Of a DNA stretch of 64,000 nucleotides, positions 1-10,410 are shown one piece after another. Both the position numbers and the translations under genes were made by a program. The notes below the pieces were generated by a model that was not told the origin of the DNA, searched no databases, and saw nothing but the letters and a program-made list of their open reading frames with translations. Every line of letters begins with the position of its first letter. Position 1 is the first letter of the stretch. Source of the stretch: Paracoccaceae bacterium (lineage in GTDB: Bacteria; Pseudomonadota; Alphaproteobacteria; Rhodobacterales; Rhodobacteraceae); contig JASJAU010000012.1 in NCBI GenBank assembly GCA_030066855.1, forward strand, positions 60,001 through 124,000. Direction: 5' to 3'.

Positions 1-90
1 CCAAGGTCCGATTACCTTTGCCGAGGAACCGGCAAATCAGCCTGCACTCCACAGATCTGGAAGTCTTCTATCTCCGAAAGAAATGAACTG

Positions 91-996
91 TTAGTCGGAT
101 CTTCGCCGCAAAATGCGGCGGGCTCTGTATTTGACCCGCTTCGCAAATGCCAGAAGTGAATTGCTCGCGCCAAGGTAACGGTTCTGAAGATCCTTGTTGC
201 TATGCGCCAATGGGTCGTAGCCGAGTTGCTGCGAAAGGTTCAGGATTTCCGGATTCTTTCTGAATGTTCGGACATTGATTTTGTAAAGTGTTTTAGTCCG
301 GTACTTGTCGACTCGCACGCTTGTGAATTCATCCCAAGTGTCGGTGCGCGGAACCCCCAGAAACGCGCAGAAGTCCTCTTGAATCGCTTTCGTGGAAATC
401 AGATCCTCGAACTGGAAACGCGCGAATGCGTCTTTGCCGGACGAGTGTTCCTGCTCCAGGCCGAAAGAATGCACCTGGTACCAGAAATACAGGCCCTTCT
501 CGAATTGCGTCATGGAAGACCATCTCGCTTTATAGTCTGGGAGGCTCGCGCCGGCATCCGTCGGAGTGATCATTATAGAGTCCTGAATGTCAGGCCTCGT
601 ACCATTGAACCAACGATGGGTGACAAGGGAGGCAGCCACTTGTGCTGGGTGCCGGGTCAGTTGAACGAGTCGGAGGCGGCTCCCAAACTCTTCGCGCAAT
701 AATGGCGCAAGTGCGAAAGCGGGGAAACCGACCTCGATATATGGGCGAGACTGAACCTCTTCGTGTATTTTGTCGAAGTGCTCGCGCACAATCTTTTTTT
801 CAAGAAGGCTCCTCAGCTTGCTAATGTCGCGAAGCGTATTTCTGGGTTCATAAGCATAGCCGATCGGCTCATGGGAGATTTTGAAAAATCCAGGGTATAT
901 GTTCTCAAGCGATGCCGCAGTTCATTGGGTGCCCGATCGGGCAGTTGTGATGAAGAAAGTTACGGCGTGCTCGGCTGACAAAAGCCAATACTCCAA
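91..996 (-). pseudogene. Sulfotransferase-family gene, broken by an in-frame stop in the PAPS loop
   Basis: The frame runs unbroken from about 996 down to 91 except for one TGA. Just upstream of the stop it reads FFITTARSGTQ, the 5'-phosphosulfate-binding loop of PAPS-dependent sulfotransferases, and the TGA (926-924) stands where the family has W. Downstream the frame continues with LENIYPGFF and SHEPIGYAYEPR, then LVQLTRHPAQVAASL, the 3'-phosphate-binding segment. A GTG at 789 could restart translation for 232 residues, but that product lacks the PAPS loop and would probably be inactive. The likely start is a TTG near 996. A sequencing error cannot be excluded. No partner genes are visible, because the left edge of the window is close. 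Confidence 0.72.
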
Positions 997-1440
997 TCAG
1001 AAAAATTGCCGACGGAAACGCCAGCGGAACATCGAGACTGGATTCGACTCACCGGCACAACGCGGCCATGCGCTTGAATCCACCGCCATACCTTAGCCTA
1101 TCCACCCGTTGAAATGCGTAGTACCCCTGCGCCTCGCGCGATCGCAACAATGATCTTTCCGGCATCCGCAGAACTGGATTCCTGTTTGTGCGAACGATGA
1201 AGGCCGTGTTCATCCGATCCTCAAGTAGGGCGCGAGGGCCCCGCCGGATTTCTCGCGGTTGCCGAGAGGTGTCGCGCCAATACGGCTCGGCCCGCGCGCA
1301 ATGGCCGCTGAATTTCGAAGAGTCCCTTCTCAGTGCATTTGACCGGCGCTAGGCTCGCTCGCGTAGACGCCCATTCCGGACGCGGTGAGGTAGTGAGTGA
1401 CATGTGGAAGTACGTCCTGTTTTAATAAATCTTTTCATGC
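997..1440. other. Intergenic stretch with no supportable gene
   Basis: About 440 bases lie between the broken sulfotransferase and the propeller gene. Short frames exist on both strands (for example the minus frame 1403-1221), but none shows a recognisable motif or a convincing ribosome-binding site. Together with the damaged genes on both sides this looks like decayed sequence. Confidence 0.5.
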
Positions 1441-1560
1441 CTGTTAGAAGGCGTTCTTCATGCTGATCCCTCGGCCCGGCTGATCCACTTCACCGAGGAC
1501 GGCGCGGCCGGCAGTCCGGCGCTCAGGCCGGGGTTTCCTCTGCATTCCGTCTGGTCCGGG

Positions 1561-2610
1561 ATGGGTCAATCCGAGGACGGAACGATCTACATCGCCGTCT
1601 CGAACCACGATGAGGACGAGGGCAACGTGGCAGTTTTCGCGCTTGATCCCGTGAGCAAGCGCATGCGCTTCGTCAACGATCTTCGAACCGTTTCGACGAT
1701 CGCCGGCAACTGGATGGAGGGCGAGAGCCAGTACAAGGTCCACACCTTCCTCAGGCAGCATGCCGACGGATTGCTGTACTTCGCGACCATGCCCGCGTCC
1801 GACCCCTCTGGACGCCGTGGCGCCCATTTATACACCCTCGATCCCGCGACCGACGTCATCACCGACATCAGCGCTGAGGCGCCTCGGACTCTTCGCGCCG
1901 ATGGAACGACGGCGGACGGAACCGGCGTCGCCGCCGAGGCGCAGGGGATCAAGGGCATCGGCTTGCACCCAGATGTCCCGGGCGTTCTCTATGGGATGAC
2001 CCACGACAAGGGTCATCTCTTCCGGCTGATGCTGGACACCGGCGAGATGGAGACGATAGCGCGGTCTGCCCGCGTGTCCTACGTGTTTCACGTCGATTCC
2101 GCGGGCGATGTTTATTTCTTCGGCGGCGAGCCGGGCGCGCCCCAATCGCTGTTCCGCTACGACGCGGCCACGGCCGTGACGACATCGCTGGCCGGCGGAT
2201 TCGATAAGAATGAAGAGATCGGCATGATCGCCCCGACGGCGAATCCCGATGTTGTCATGGTCTTGATGGCGCGAACCAAAGATGTCTTTCCAATTCACAC
2301 CGGAACCGAGCGCCGGTTGAGAGGCGGAACTTCCTGCGGGAAGAACGGTTGGCGGCTGTTCAACATGACGGTCTCGCCCGACGGGAAGCATGTTTACTTC
2401 GTCTCGAACAACAACAAACTCAGCAAAATATGGCGCGCGCCCGTGAATGGCGGACGCTGCGAGGAGGTGCTGAATGTCAACGACCTCCTGGGTAGCCGAA
2501 ACCTTGCTTTCGGCGGGCGGAACATCTGGATCGGCAACAGCTTCTACACGCCCGTGTGGACGCACAAGGGCTCGAACGATCTCGCAATTCTTGAAGTGAC
2601 TGTCGACTAG
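1561..2610 (+). CDS. Beta-propeller-like protein, probably 5'-truncated
   Basis: This 349-residue frame is rich in repeated strands with aromatic and glycine turns (GTIYIAVSNH, GLLYFATMPA, AHLYTLDPAT, GVLYGMTHD, GDVYFFGG, KHVYFVSNN), typical of a WD/SMP-30-like beta-propeller. The specific family is not recognised. The open frame extends upstream of the ATG to 1441 and still reads like coding sequence (LHADPSARLIHFTEDG), but it hits TAA TAA at 1423-1428 with no signal peptide and no start codon. The N-terminus therefore appears to have been lost. The GTG, TTG or CTG choices upstream have no good ribosome-binding site. It may be a non-functional remnant or may start internally at 1561. Confidence 0.6.
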   Translation: MGQSEDGTIYIAVSNHDEDEGNVAVFALDPVSKRMRFVNDLRTVSTIAGNWMEGESQYKVHTFLRQHADGLLYFATMPASDPSGRRGAHLYTLDPATDVITDISAEAPRTLRADGTTADGTGVAAEAQGIKGIGLHPDVPGVLYGMTHDKGHLFRLMLDTGEMETIARSARVSYVFHVDSAGDVYFFGGEPGAPQSLFRYDAATAVTTSLAGGFDKNEEIGMIAPTANPDVVMVLMARTKDVFPIHTGTERRLRGGTSCGKNGWRLFNMTVSPDGKHVYFVSNNNKLSKIWRAPVNGGRCEEVLNVNDLLGSRNLAFGGRNIWIGNSFYTPVWTHKGSNDLAILEVTVD

Positions 2611-2755
2611 GCGCCCGTCACCGTAGTCGTGATCGCGAGCTGAAAGCCGCATTATCACGCGATAACCCCAAGCCGCCGACATTGCTATGAAATGCCACCA
2701 TCGGACTATGCCCGTTGCCGGCCGCCGTTCCGGTCGGATCGAAAAGGGTTGACAG

Positions 2756-2783
2756 TGACACCGGTGTCATGACATCGGTGTCA
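2756..2783. promoter_or_regulatory. Tandem LacI-type operators before the regulator gene
   Basis: A perfect 14-base palindrome, TGACACCGGTGTCA (2756-2769), is followed directly by a near-identical copy, TGACATCGGTGTCA (2770-2783). A TTGACA (2749-2754) lies just upstream and a CATAAT (2782-2787) just downstream. Central CG palindromes of this size are typical LacI/GalR operators, so autoregulation of the operon is the natural reading. The promoter assignment is inference. Confidence 0.75.
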
Positions 2784-2845
2784 TAATGCTTCAGTCAGAA
2801 CTGGCTGAAAGCTCGTCGGCCGGGGAGGGCCGAGGGGAGGAAAGA

Positions 2846-3934
2846 TTGGCGACCATCTACGATGTGGCCAAAACGGCTGGCGTATCCGCGAAAACGGTGA
2901 GCCGCGTCCTGAACAAGGACGCGCCGGTCAGTCCGAAAACGCGGCAGGCGGTCATTCGCGCGATGGATGCGCTTGGATACGTGCCGTCCTATGCCGCCCG
3001 CTCCATCAAATCCCAAAAATCCGGCCTTATCGGCCTGATCACAGGCGCCATCAGCCTTTCAACCGAAGAAACCGCGTCCCACGGCCTGCCCGAGATTCAG
3101 ATCGTGCGGAGCGTGCAGCATGTGGTGGAAAGCTCGGGCAAGACGCTCCTGATCTCTGACACCGGCGGGCGGTCCGAGCGCGTGCCGGAGCTCATCCGCA
3201 CCTTCCGCGAGCATCGCGTCGAGGGTCTGGTCTATGTCGCCGACTTCCACAAACGCGTCGAGCTTCCGCTGCCCGGCAAGGATGTGGTGACCGTCCTCGT
3301 CAACTGTTTTGACGACGCCAGAACGCCCTGCGTCCTGCCGGACGACGAGGCTGGACAGTACGCGCTGACGCGGGAAGTCATCGCGCAGGGGCACCGTCGC
3401 ATCGCCTACATCACGCTCGCCGAACGGCAGGAAGCGACAAAGCTCCGGCTTGTCGGTTTCCACCGGGCGCTGGCTGAGGCGGGCATCGAGCATGATCCCG
3501 ACCTGATCGCGCCCACAGATCTGTTCGGTGAGCAGGGCGAGCATCAACTGATCTGGGATGCCATCGACCGCCTCCTTAAGAACGACCATCCGCCAACGGT
3601 CATCTGCTGCGGCAACGACAGGCTCGCCATGGCCGTCTACGGTATTTTGCGCGACCGGGGTCTCTCCATCCCCGGCGACATGTCGGTCGTTGGTTATGAC
3701 GACCACCGGCTTGTTTCGGAGACGTTGTTCCCGGCGCTGACGACCGCCGAGCTGCCCTACTTCGCCATGGGCGGCCGCGCCGCCGAAATACTTCTCGATC
3801 TCATCGAAAATCCTGACGCCGACCGGCCGAGCGATCCCGTGCTCGTCGGCGGTCAGGTGCGCGTCCGGCAATCACTGGCCCGGGTCGCGTCAAGTTCAGA
3901 CGTCATCGACATCACTGGGAGGAGGAATCCATGA
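2846..3934 (+). CDS. LacI-family transcriptional regulator of the sugar operon
   Basis: This is a DNA-binding repressor of the LacI/GalR family. The N-terminal helix-turn-helix reads ATIYDVAKTAGVSAKTVSRV, followed by the hinge helix (YVPSYAARSIKSQKSG) and a periplasmic-binding-like sensor domain (GYDDHRLVSETLFPALTT near the end). I place the start at TTG 2846: the family normally begins at this point, a GGGGAGG Shine-Dalgarno sits just upstream, and the in-frame ATG at 2786 lies inside a CATAAT that looks like a -10 box. The gene overlaps the following binding-protein gene by ATGA. Two palindromes upstream are its probable operators. Confidence 0.9.
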   Translation: MATIYDVAKTAGVSAKTVSRVLNKDAPVSPKTRQAVIRAMDALGYVPSYAARSIKSQKSGLIGLITGAISLSTEETASHGLPEIQIVRSVQHVVESSGKTLLISDTGGRSERVPELIRTFREHRVEGLVYVADFHKRVELPLPGKDVVTVLVNCFDDARTPCVLPDDEAGQYALTREVIAQGHRRIAYITLAERQEATKLRLVGFHRALAEAGIEHDPDLIAPTDLFGEQGEHQLIWDAIDRLLKNDHPPTVICCGNDRLAMAVYGILRDRGLSIPGDMSVVGYDDHRLVSETLFPALTTAELPYFAMGGRAAEILLDLIENPDADRPSDPVLVGGQVRVRQSLARVASSSDVIDITGRRNP

Positions 3935-5193
3935 AACTTGTCAAACTCTTAGGCGGAACCGCGATTATCGCCCTCGCCGCCGGCGCGGCCTCCGCGCAAA
4001 CCGAGCTGTCGCTCTGGTACCACGGCGCGGGCAGCGCCAACGCCGAAGAAGCGCTCGTCAATCAATTGGTCGACGATTTCAACGCCAGCCAGTCCGACTG
4101 GAAGGTCGTGATCGAGACATTCCCGCAGCTCGCCTATAACGACGCTGTCGGAGCGGCGGCTTTGGCCAACGAGCTGCCCGACATCCTCGACGTCGACGGA
4201 CCAGTCATGCCGAACTGGGCCTGGGCGGGCTACATGCAGCCGCTCGGCATCGATGAGGCGAAGTTCGAGGGCTACCTGCCGGGACCGATTGGTCGTTGGG
4301 ATGGCGAGGTTTTCTCAGTAGGCCTTTGGGATGCCGCCGTAGCGCTCACTACGCGAAAATCCACGCTCGACAAGTATGGCATCCGGGTGCCATCTCTCGA
4401 CGCGCCTTGGTCACGCGAGGAATTCGACGGAGCGCTTTCGGCCATCGCCGCTTCTGGCGACTTTGAGTATCCGCTGGACCTTGGAATGGCCTGGGCGGGT
4501 GAATGGTATCCTTATGCCTTCTCCCCGCTGCTCCAGAGCTTCGGCGGCGATATCATCGATCGCTCGACATACCAGACCGCTGAGGGAATCCTTAATGGCG
4601 ACGCTGCCATTGAGTTCGGCGAGTGGTGGCAGGGACTCTTCCAGAGCGGATATGTCCCTGGAACCAGTCAAGACGCCGCCGACCGCGAAACTGGTCTCGT
4701 TTCGGGCAAGTACGCCATGTCTTGGAACGGCAACTGGGCAGCGCTTCCGGTGATCGAGGCCTTCGGCGACGACGCGCTCTTCCTGCCAGCGCCTGACTTC
4801 GGCAATGGCGGCGTGATCGGCGCGGCTTCCTGGCAATTCGGCATCTCGGCCACTTCTGAGAACCCGGAAGGCGCGCGCGCTTTCATCGAGTACATGCTCG
4901 ACGACAAGTGGTTCGCTGCCTTCTCGGACGGCACTGGCCTGATCCCGACCACGGCAAGCGCTGCGACCATGACCCAGAACTACGCGCCTGGCGGCCCGCT
5001 TGAGGTGTTCTACGGTCTCTCCGAAGCTCAAGCGCTCGTGCGCCCCGTCACGCCCGGCTACATCGTTCAGGCGAAGGTCTTTGAAAAAGCCCTTGCCGAT
5101 ATCGCCAACGGCGCGGACGTCGCCGACACGCTCGATGCGGCGGTCGACGAGATCAACGAAGATATCCAGGCGAACCAGGGCTACGGCCACTGA
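3931..5193 (+). CDS. Extracellular sugar-binding protein of an ABC importer
   Basis: This is a 420-residue periplasmic solute-binding protein of the family-1 (MalE/UgpB-like) type. A signal peptide covers about residues 1-22 (KLLGGTAIIALAAGAASA, cleavage after ASA). The mature part shows LWYHGAGSANAEE, LPDILDVDGP and GKYAMSWNGNWA, typical of carbohydrate binders. The gene overlaps the lacI stop by ATGA and is followed by a strong hairpin before the permease genes. The transported sugar cannot be read from the sequence, but the linked GH32/43/68-like hydrolase suggests a glycoside or fructoside. Confidence 0.9.
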   Translation: MKLVKLLGGTAIIALAAGAASAQTELSLWYHGAGSANAEEALVNQLVDDFNASQSDWKVVIETFPQLAYNDAVGAAALANELPDILDVDGPVMPNWAWAGYMQPLGIDEAKFEGYLPGPIGRWDGEVFSVGLWDAAVALTTRKSTLDKYGIRVPSLDAPWSREEFDGALSAIAASGDFEYPLDLGMAWAGEWYPYAFSPLLQSFGGDIIDRSTYQTAEGILNGDAAIEFGEWWQGLFQSGYVPGTSQDAADRETGLVSGKYAMSWNGNWAALPVIEAFGDDALFLPAPDFGNGGVIGAASWQFGISATSENPEGARAFIEYMLDDKWFAAFSDGTGLIPTTASAATMTQNYAPGGPLEVFYGLSEAQALVRPVTPGYIVQAKVFEKALADIANGADVADTLDAAVDEINEDIQANQGYGH

Positions 5194-5201
5194 TCTGGAG
5201 C

Positions 5202-5231
5202 CGGGCGCGGCGGTCCTCCCCGCCGCGCCCG
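5202..5231 (+). other. Strong intercistronic hairpin between binding protein and permease genes
   Basis: CGGGCGCGGCGG (5202-5213) pairs perfectly with CCGCCGCGCCCG (5220-5231) around a six-base TCCTCC loop. No T-tract follows, so a simple terminator is unlikely. At this position in sugar ABC operons such hairpins commonly stabilise the upstream binding-protein mRNA or attenuate the downstream genes. That role is inferred here. Confidence 0.7.
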
Positions 5232-5252
5232 ATGAGATGAGGAGAGGGGCCG

Positions 5253-6323
5253 ATGGCGTCCAAGCTCACACAATCGAATCGTGCCGGATGGCTCTTCGCC
5301 GCTCCCGGTGTGGCATTGATGACCCTTTTCATCATCTTGCCCTTCTTCCTCGCCTTTGCGTTCTCGCTGACCAACCAGCGGCTCGCGTCGCCCAACCCCA
5401 CCGAATACGTAGGCTTTGAGAATTATTCCGACCTCCTCGGGCTCGCGATTTTCACGCTTGAGCCGGAGCGGGACGAGGGCGGCGAAGTCCTTCGCGACGA
5501 CGATGGTGAGATCGAATATCCGCGCCTTCGCAACTTCACCCGGAACAACCCCGACTATCCCAACCTTCAGGGCAAGCGGGAATGGTTTTCCTGGCAGTCA
5601 GGAGAGAACCGCACCGTCATCCTCGCCTCCGACGTCGTCTTCATGAAGGCGTTGATCAACACCTTCACCTTCGTTCTTTTCGTCGCGCCCATTCAGGCGG
5701 GATTCGCGCTCTGCCTCGCGCTTCTGATCAACCAGAAGCTTCGTGGAATCAACATCTTCCGAACCGTCTTTTTTATGCCGGTCGTCGTCTCGATCGTTGT
5801 CGTCTCGCTTCTCTGGCAGTTCATTTATTCGCCCGGCGACGGGCTTTTGAACAACGTCTTGAGCGGGCTGACCTTCGGGCTGTGGGAGCCGCGCGACTGG
5901 CTTGGAAACACCGCCACGGCACTTCCATCGATTATGGCCATGTCCATCTGGCAAGGCGTCGGCTTCCACATGGTGATCTGGCTCTCAGGTCTCCAGACCA
6001 TTAGCCCGACGCTCTACGAAGCGGCCGAGATCGAAGGCTCGAACAAGTGGCAGACCTTCCGCTACGTGACCTGGCCGGGGCTCAGAAACACCGCCGTCCT
6101 GATCCTGATCGTCATTACCATGCAGGCCTTCGCCCTGTTCGCGCAGATCGACGTGATGACCAGCGGCGGCCCGCTCGACTCGACGCAGGTCCTCGTTTTC
6201 CAGGCGGTCGAGCGCGGCTACGGCAAACAGGACATCTCGGGCGGCTCCACAATTTCGGTGATCCTGTTCGTCATCGTCCTGATCATCTCGCTGATCCAGC
6301 GCTACCTGACGAGGGAGAGATAA
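5253..6323 (+). CDS. Sugar ABC transporter permease, MalF/UgpA type
   Basis: This 356-residue inner-membrane protein starts with a transmembrane helix at about residues 11-33 (LFAAPGVALMTLFIILPF). An unusually long hydrophilic loop of about 80 residues follows, then five further helices. The EAA loop that contacts the ATPase reads EAAEIEGSNKWQTFRYVTWP at about residue 256. The ATG at 5253 is preceded by GAGGAGAGGGGCCG. It forms the membrane channel with the next gene. The long N-terminal periplasmic loop is larger than in most UgpA-like proteins and recalls the MalF P2 loop. Confidence 0.9.
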   Translation: MASKLTQSNRAGWLFAAPGVALMTLFIILPFFLAFAFSLTNQRLASPNPTEYVGFENYSDLLGLAIFTLEPERDEGGEVLRDDDGEIEYPRLRNFTRNNPDYPNLQGKREWFSWQSGENRTVILASDVVFMKALINTFTFVLFVAPIQAGFALCLALLINQKLRGINIFRTVFFMPVVVSIVVVSLLWQFIYSPGDGLLNNVLSGLTFGLWEPRDWLGNTATALPSIMAMSIWQGVGFHMVIWLSGLQTISPTLYEAAEIEGSNKWQTFRYVTWPGLRNTAVLILIVITMQAFALFAQIDVMTSGGPLDSTQVLVFQAVERGYGKQDISGGSTISVILFVIVLIISLIQRYLTRER

Positions 6324-6324
6324 G

Positions 6325-7206
6325 ATGGCCTCCGTCACGCCCGACAATCGTGGCCTCAGGCTGGCGACGCGCTACGCCGTCCTGATCCTCGTCGCGATCA
6401 TCTTCGTCTTCCCGCTGCTCTTCATGGTGATGTCGTCGCTGAAGCCGTCCGCGCAGCTTCTCCTCGACACCAAGAGCCTGCGTGCCTTCCTTCCGGTTGG
6501 CGATCTGTCCTTTGACAACTACACCGCCGCCTTCGACCGTGCGCCGATCGGCGTCTTTGTCTTCAACTCGGTTCTGGTCACAGGCCTGACGGTCGTCCTG
6601 ACGCTCTTTGTCTGCTCGCTCGCCGGTTTCGCCTTCGTCTTCCTTGAGTGGACCGGCAAGACGATCATTTTCTCGATTCTGCTGGCGACGCTGATCATTC
6701 CTTATGAAACGATCTTCATCCCGCTCCTTCTGATGGCGTCGCAACTCCCGTGGATCGGCGCGGGAGGATTCGAGATCGGCTGGCTCAACACCTACCGCGT
6801 GCAGATCATCCCCTTTATCGCAGACGCGCTGACGATCTTCCTGTTCGTGCAGTATTTCAAAGACCTGCCGCGCGAGCTGATCGAGGCGAGCCGGGTCGAA
6901 GGCGCCTCCTGGTGGACCATCTACCGCAGGGTCGTCATGCCGCTCTCCGGACCGGTCATCGCCACTGCCGCGATCCTCAAGTTCCTCTTCATGTACAACC
7001 AGTACCTCTGGCCGCTGATGGTGGTGCAGGAAGAAGCGATCCGGCCGGTCATGGTCGGTCTCGGCTACTTCACCGACCAGCTCAATGTGCCGTGGGGCGA
7101 GGTCATGGCCTATCTGACGATTATCACCGTGCCCGTTCTGGCGTTCTACCTGTCGCTCCAGCGCGTTTTCATCGCGTCCGTGGCGTCCACCGGGGTCAAA
7201 GGCTGA
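6325..7206 (+). CDS. Sugar ABC transporter permease, MalG/UgpE type
   Basis: This is a 293-residue inner-membrane permease with six predicted helices, beginning YAVLILVAIIFVFPLLFMVM. The EAA loop is EASRVEGASWWTIYRRVVMP at about residue 188. It begins one base after the stop of the previous permease and its own stop overlaps the ATG of the hydrolase gene (TGATG), so the genes are translationally coupled. It pairs with the 5253-6323 permease. Confidence 0.9.
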   Translation: MASVTPDNRGLRLATRYAVLILVAIIFVFPLLFMVMSSLKPSAQLLLDTKSLRAFLPVGDLSFDNYTAAFDRAPIGVFVFNSVLVTGLTVVLTLFVCSLAGFAFVFLEWTGKTIIFSILLATLIIPYETIFIPLLLMASQLPWIGAGGFEIGWLNTYRVQIIPFIADALTIFLFVQYFKDLPRELIEASRVEGASWWTIYRRVVMPLSGPVIATAAILKFLFMYNQYLWPLMVVQEEAIRPVMVGLGYFTDQLNVPWGEVMAYLTIITVPVLAFYLSLQRVFIASVASTGVKG

Positions 7207-8189
7207 TGGTGCTTGCTCTCCCCGATAAGTGGGTCTGGGACTCGTGGTACGTCCGCGACGGCGATCTCTGGCACGCCTACTTCCTGCAGGCGTCCAAGTC
7301 GCTGCCTGACCCCGAGGACCGGCACTGGCACGTCACGCAGGGCCACGCGACCAGCACGGACCTAGTGAACTGGACCCAGCTCGGCACTTGCTTCGCGCCT
7401 GCCGACGTTCCCGCGTGGGACGACCTGACCACCTGGACTGGTTCGGTCGTCAAGGGCGAAGATGGTAGCTGGCACCTCTTCTACACCGGCGCCTCCTGTG
7501 CCGATCAGGGCCTTATCCAGCGGATCGGCCACGCCACGAGCGATGACCTGCACAACTGGGCGCGAGTGGGCGACGGCCTCTGCCTCGACCTCACCGGCGA
7601 TGTGGGCGCGCAATACGAGGCCGACCACCTGCCCGGCCACTGGCACGACCGCGCCATGCGCGATCCCTGGGTGATGCGCGACCCGGATGGCGACGGCTGG
7701 TTGATGTACTTCACCGCACGAACCGCCGGCCCGGCCGATCCGCTCGACGCTGGCGCCATCGGCTTCGCGACATCAAAGGACCTCGATCACTGGACGCTGG
7801 AGGAGCCTGTCTTTGCGGGCGCGGCAGGCCAGCTCGAAGTCCCTCAGGTTTTCGAGCACGCCGGCCGCTGGTTCTGCCTCTTCTGCACCGACGCCCGTTT
7901 CTGGGCCGAGGACGGGCGCGCCGTGATCGGCGAGGCGCTGACTGGCACGCATTACCTGATTGCCGACAACCCGCGCGGTCCCTGGACGCTCGCGCCGGGC
8001 CCCATGCTCGACGGCGCCGAACCCGTACAGCGCTACGCCGCCCGCATCCTCGAGGACGGCGGCAAAATGCGTCTCATGGGTTTCCGCTGGTTCGACCCGG
8101 CAGGCGGCCCCTTTATCGGCGAGATCGCCGACCCCGCACCTGTCATCACCACAAAAGATGGGCTTCTCCGCCTGTCCGACGCCGCGTGA
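7206..8189 (+). CDS. Cytoplasmic glycoside hydrolase, five-bladed propeller (GH32/43/68-like)
   Basis: This 327-residue protein has no signal peptide, so it should act on sugar already imported by the linked transporter. Three acidic landmarks fit the GH32/43/68 fold: Asp in WVWDSWY (about D12), Asp in the RDPWV motif (about residue 153), and Glu in QLEVPQV (about residue 211). Repeated propeller motifs read GHATSTDLVNW, GHATSDDLHNW and GFATSKDLDHW. The start ATG 7206 overlaps the permease stop; the open frame further upstream is only a shadow of the permease. The exact substrate is unknown; a fructoside or related glycoside is a guess. Confidence 0.8.
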   Translation: MVLALPDKWVWDSWYVRDGDLWHAYFLQASKSLPDPEDRHWHVTQGHATSTDLVNWTQLGTCFAPADVPAWDDLTTWTGSVVKGEDGSWHLFYTGASCADQGLIQRIGHATSDDLHNWARVGDGLCLDLTGDVGAQYEADHLPGHWHDRAMRDPWVMRDPDGDGWLMYFTARTAGPADPLDAGAIGFATSKDLDHWTLEEPVFAGAAGQLEVPQVFEHAGRWFCLFCTDARFWAEDGRAVIGEALTGTHYLIADNPRGPWTLAPGPMLDGAEPVQRYAARILEDGGKMRLMGFRWFDPAGGPFIGEIADPAPVITTKDGLLRLSDAA

Positions 8190-8206
8190 ACGCCGGAGGA
8201 ACTGAA

Positions 8207-9306
<1,100 letters not shown>

Positions 9307-9310
<4 letters not shown>

Positions 9311-10350
9311 CCAAGCCGCTTCTGGTTCTCGACCAGCACTTCCGACGGGTGGAGGAGCTCTTCTCGCCCGCGGCCTACGCGCGCCTGAACGCGCTCTGTC
9401 ACGTGGAAGGCGGCCAGAACTGGGCCATGGATCCTGCGCGGGTCGAAAGCCTGATCGGGGGGGCCGATTTCTACGTTGCCGCCAAACCCGCGCTCGATGG
9501 CGCCGCCATCGATGGGGCGAATAACCTCAAAGCGATCATCGAGGTCGCGGGCGCGTTCCAGGACGGCCTCGACTACGCAGCCTGCTTCGACAAGGGTGTC
9601 GAGGTCCTGTCCTGCTCGCCGGGTTTTCGCGAATCCGTCGCCGAGATGGGCCTCGCCATGATCCTCGCCGGCGGGCGCGGTCTGGTGCAGGAGCATGAGG
9701 CCTTCCGCAGCGGCAACGAGCACTGGTTGAAAGACTGGGACGGACGCGATTTCACGCTCTACGGGCAAGAAATCGGGTTCCTCGGCTACGGCCAGATCAG
9801 CCGCGAGCTGCACCGTCTTCTCGCGCCTTTCTCGCCCAAGGTCAGCGCCTTCGATCCCTGGCTCAAGGACGCGCCCGAGGATGTGGCGCTCCGCGATCTC
9901 GACACGCTCCTGAAGCGCTGCCGCGTCGTCGTCGTCGCCGCCGTGCCCACGGCCGAGAACGCGGGCCTCCTTTCGGCGGCGCGAATTGCGCGGATGCGTC
10001 GGCGCGCGCTTCTCGTCCTTCTCAGCCGCGCCCATTGCATCGATTTCGACGCCGCGCTCGCCGCCGCCCGGAAAGGCGAGATCACCTTCGCAACCGATGT
10101 CTTTCCCGAGGAGCCGGTCGACAGCCGCGACCCGATGCGCGCCGCGCCCAATGTGATCTACTCGCCCCATCGCGCGGCGGCGGTCGAGAGCGGGCGGCAC
10201 CTGATCGGCCAGATGATCGTAGCCGACATCGAGGCCATTCTCGCCGGCCGCCCCGAGCGCCGACTTCAGAAAGCCGACCGGTCCCGCGTCGCCAGCCTGA
10301 TCGACGCGCAGCGCAGCATCCGAAAGGCGGGGACGCTCGCCGGAACCTGA
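9307..10350 (+). CDS. D-2-hydroxyacid dehydrogenase family protein
   Basis: This 347-residue NAD(P)-dependent oxidoreductase has the Rossmann nucleotide-binding segment IGFLGYGQISRELHRLL at about residue 156 and the family's catalytic Glu (DVFPEEPV, about 267) and His (YSPHRAA, about 288). The usual catalytic Arg region reads VLLSRAHCIDF, which is atypical. As the last gene of the LacI operon, coupled to the ATPase by ATGA, it probably oxidises or reduces a sugar-derived hydroxyacid. The substrate is not evident. Confidence 0.82.
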
Positions 10351-10410
10351 CCGCTTGACGGAGCCTAAGGGAGGCCGTAGCGGGGCGGGGACGTCCTGCA
10401 GGAGCCGCCC

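Noticed and set aside
924..926. TGA in the sulfotransferase as a selenocysteine codon
   Set aside because: The family has Trp at this position, no selenoprotein of this type is known to me, and no obvious SECIS-like hairpin follows.
1221..1403. 60-residue minus-strand frame in the left intergenic region
   Set aside because: No motif, no start context and no neighbouring partner; probably chance in GC-rich DNA.
6750..7205. N-terminal extension of the hydrolase frame into the permease gene
   Set aside because: The extension is Arg/Pro-rich shadow sequence of the permease; the hydrolase begins at ATG 7206.
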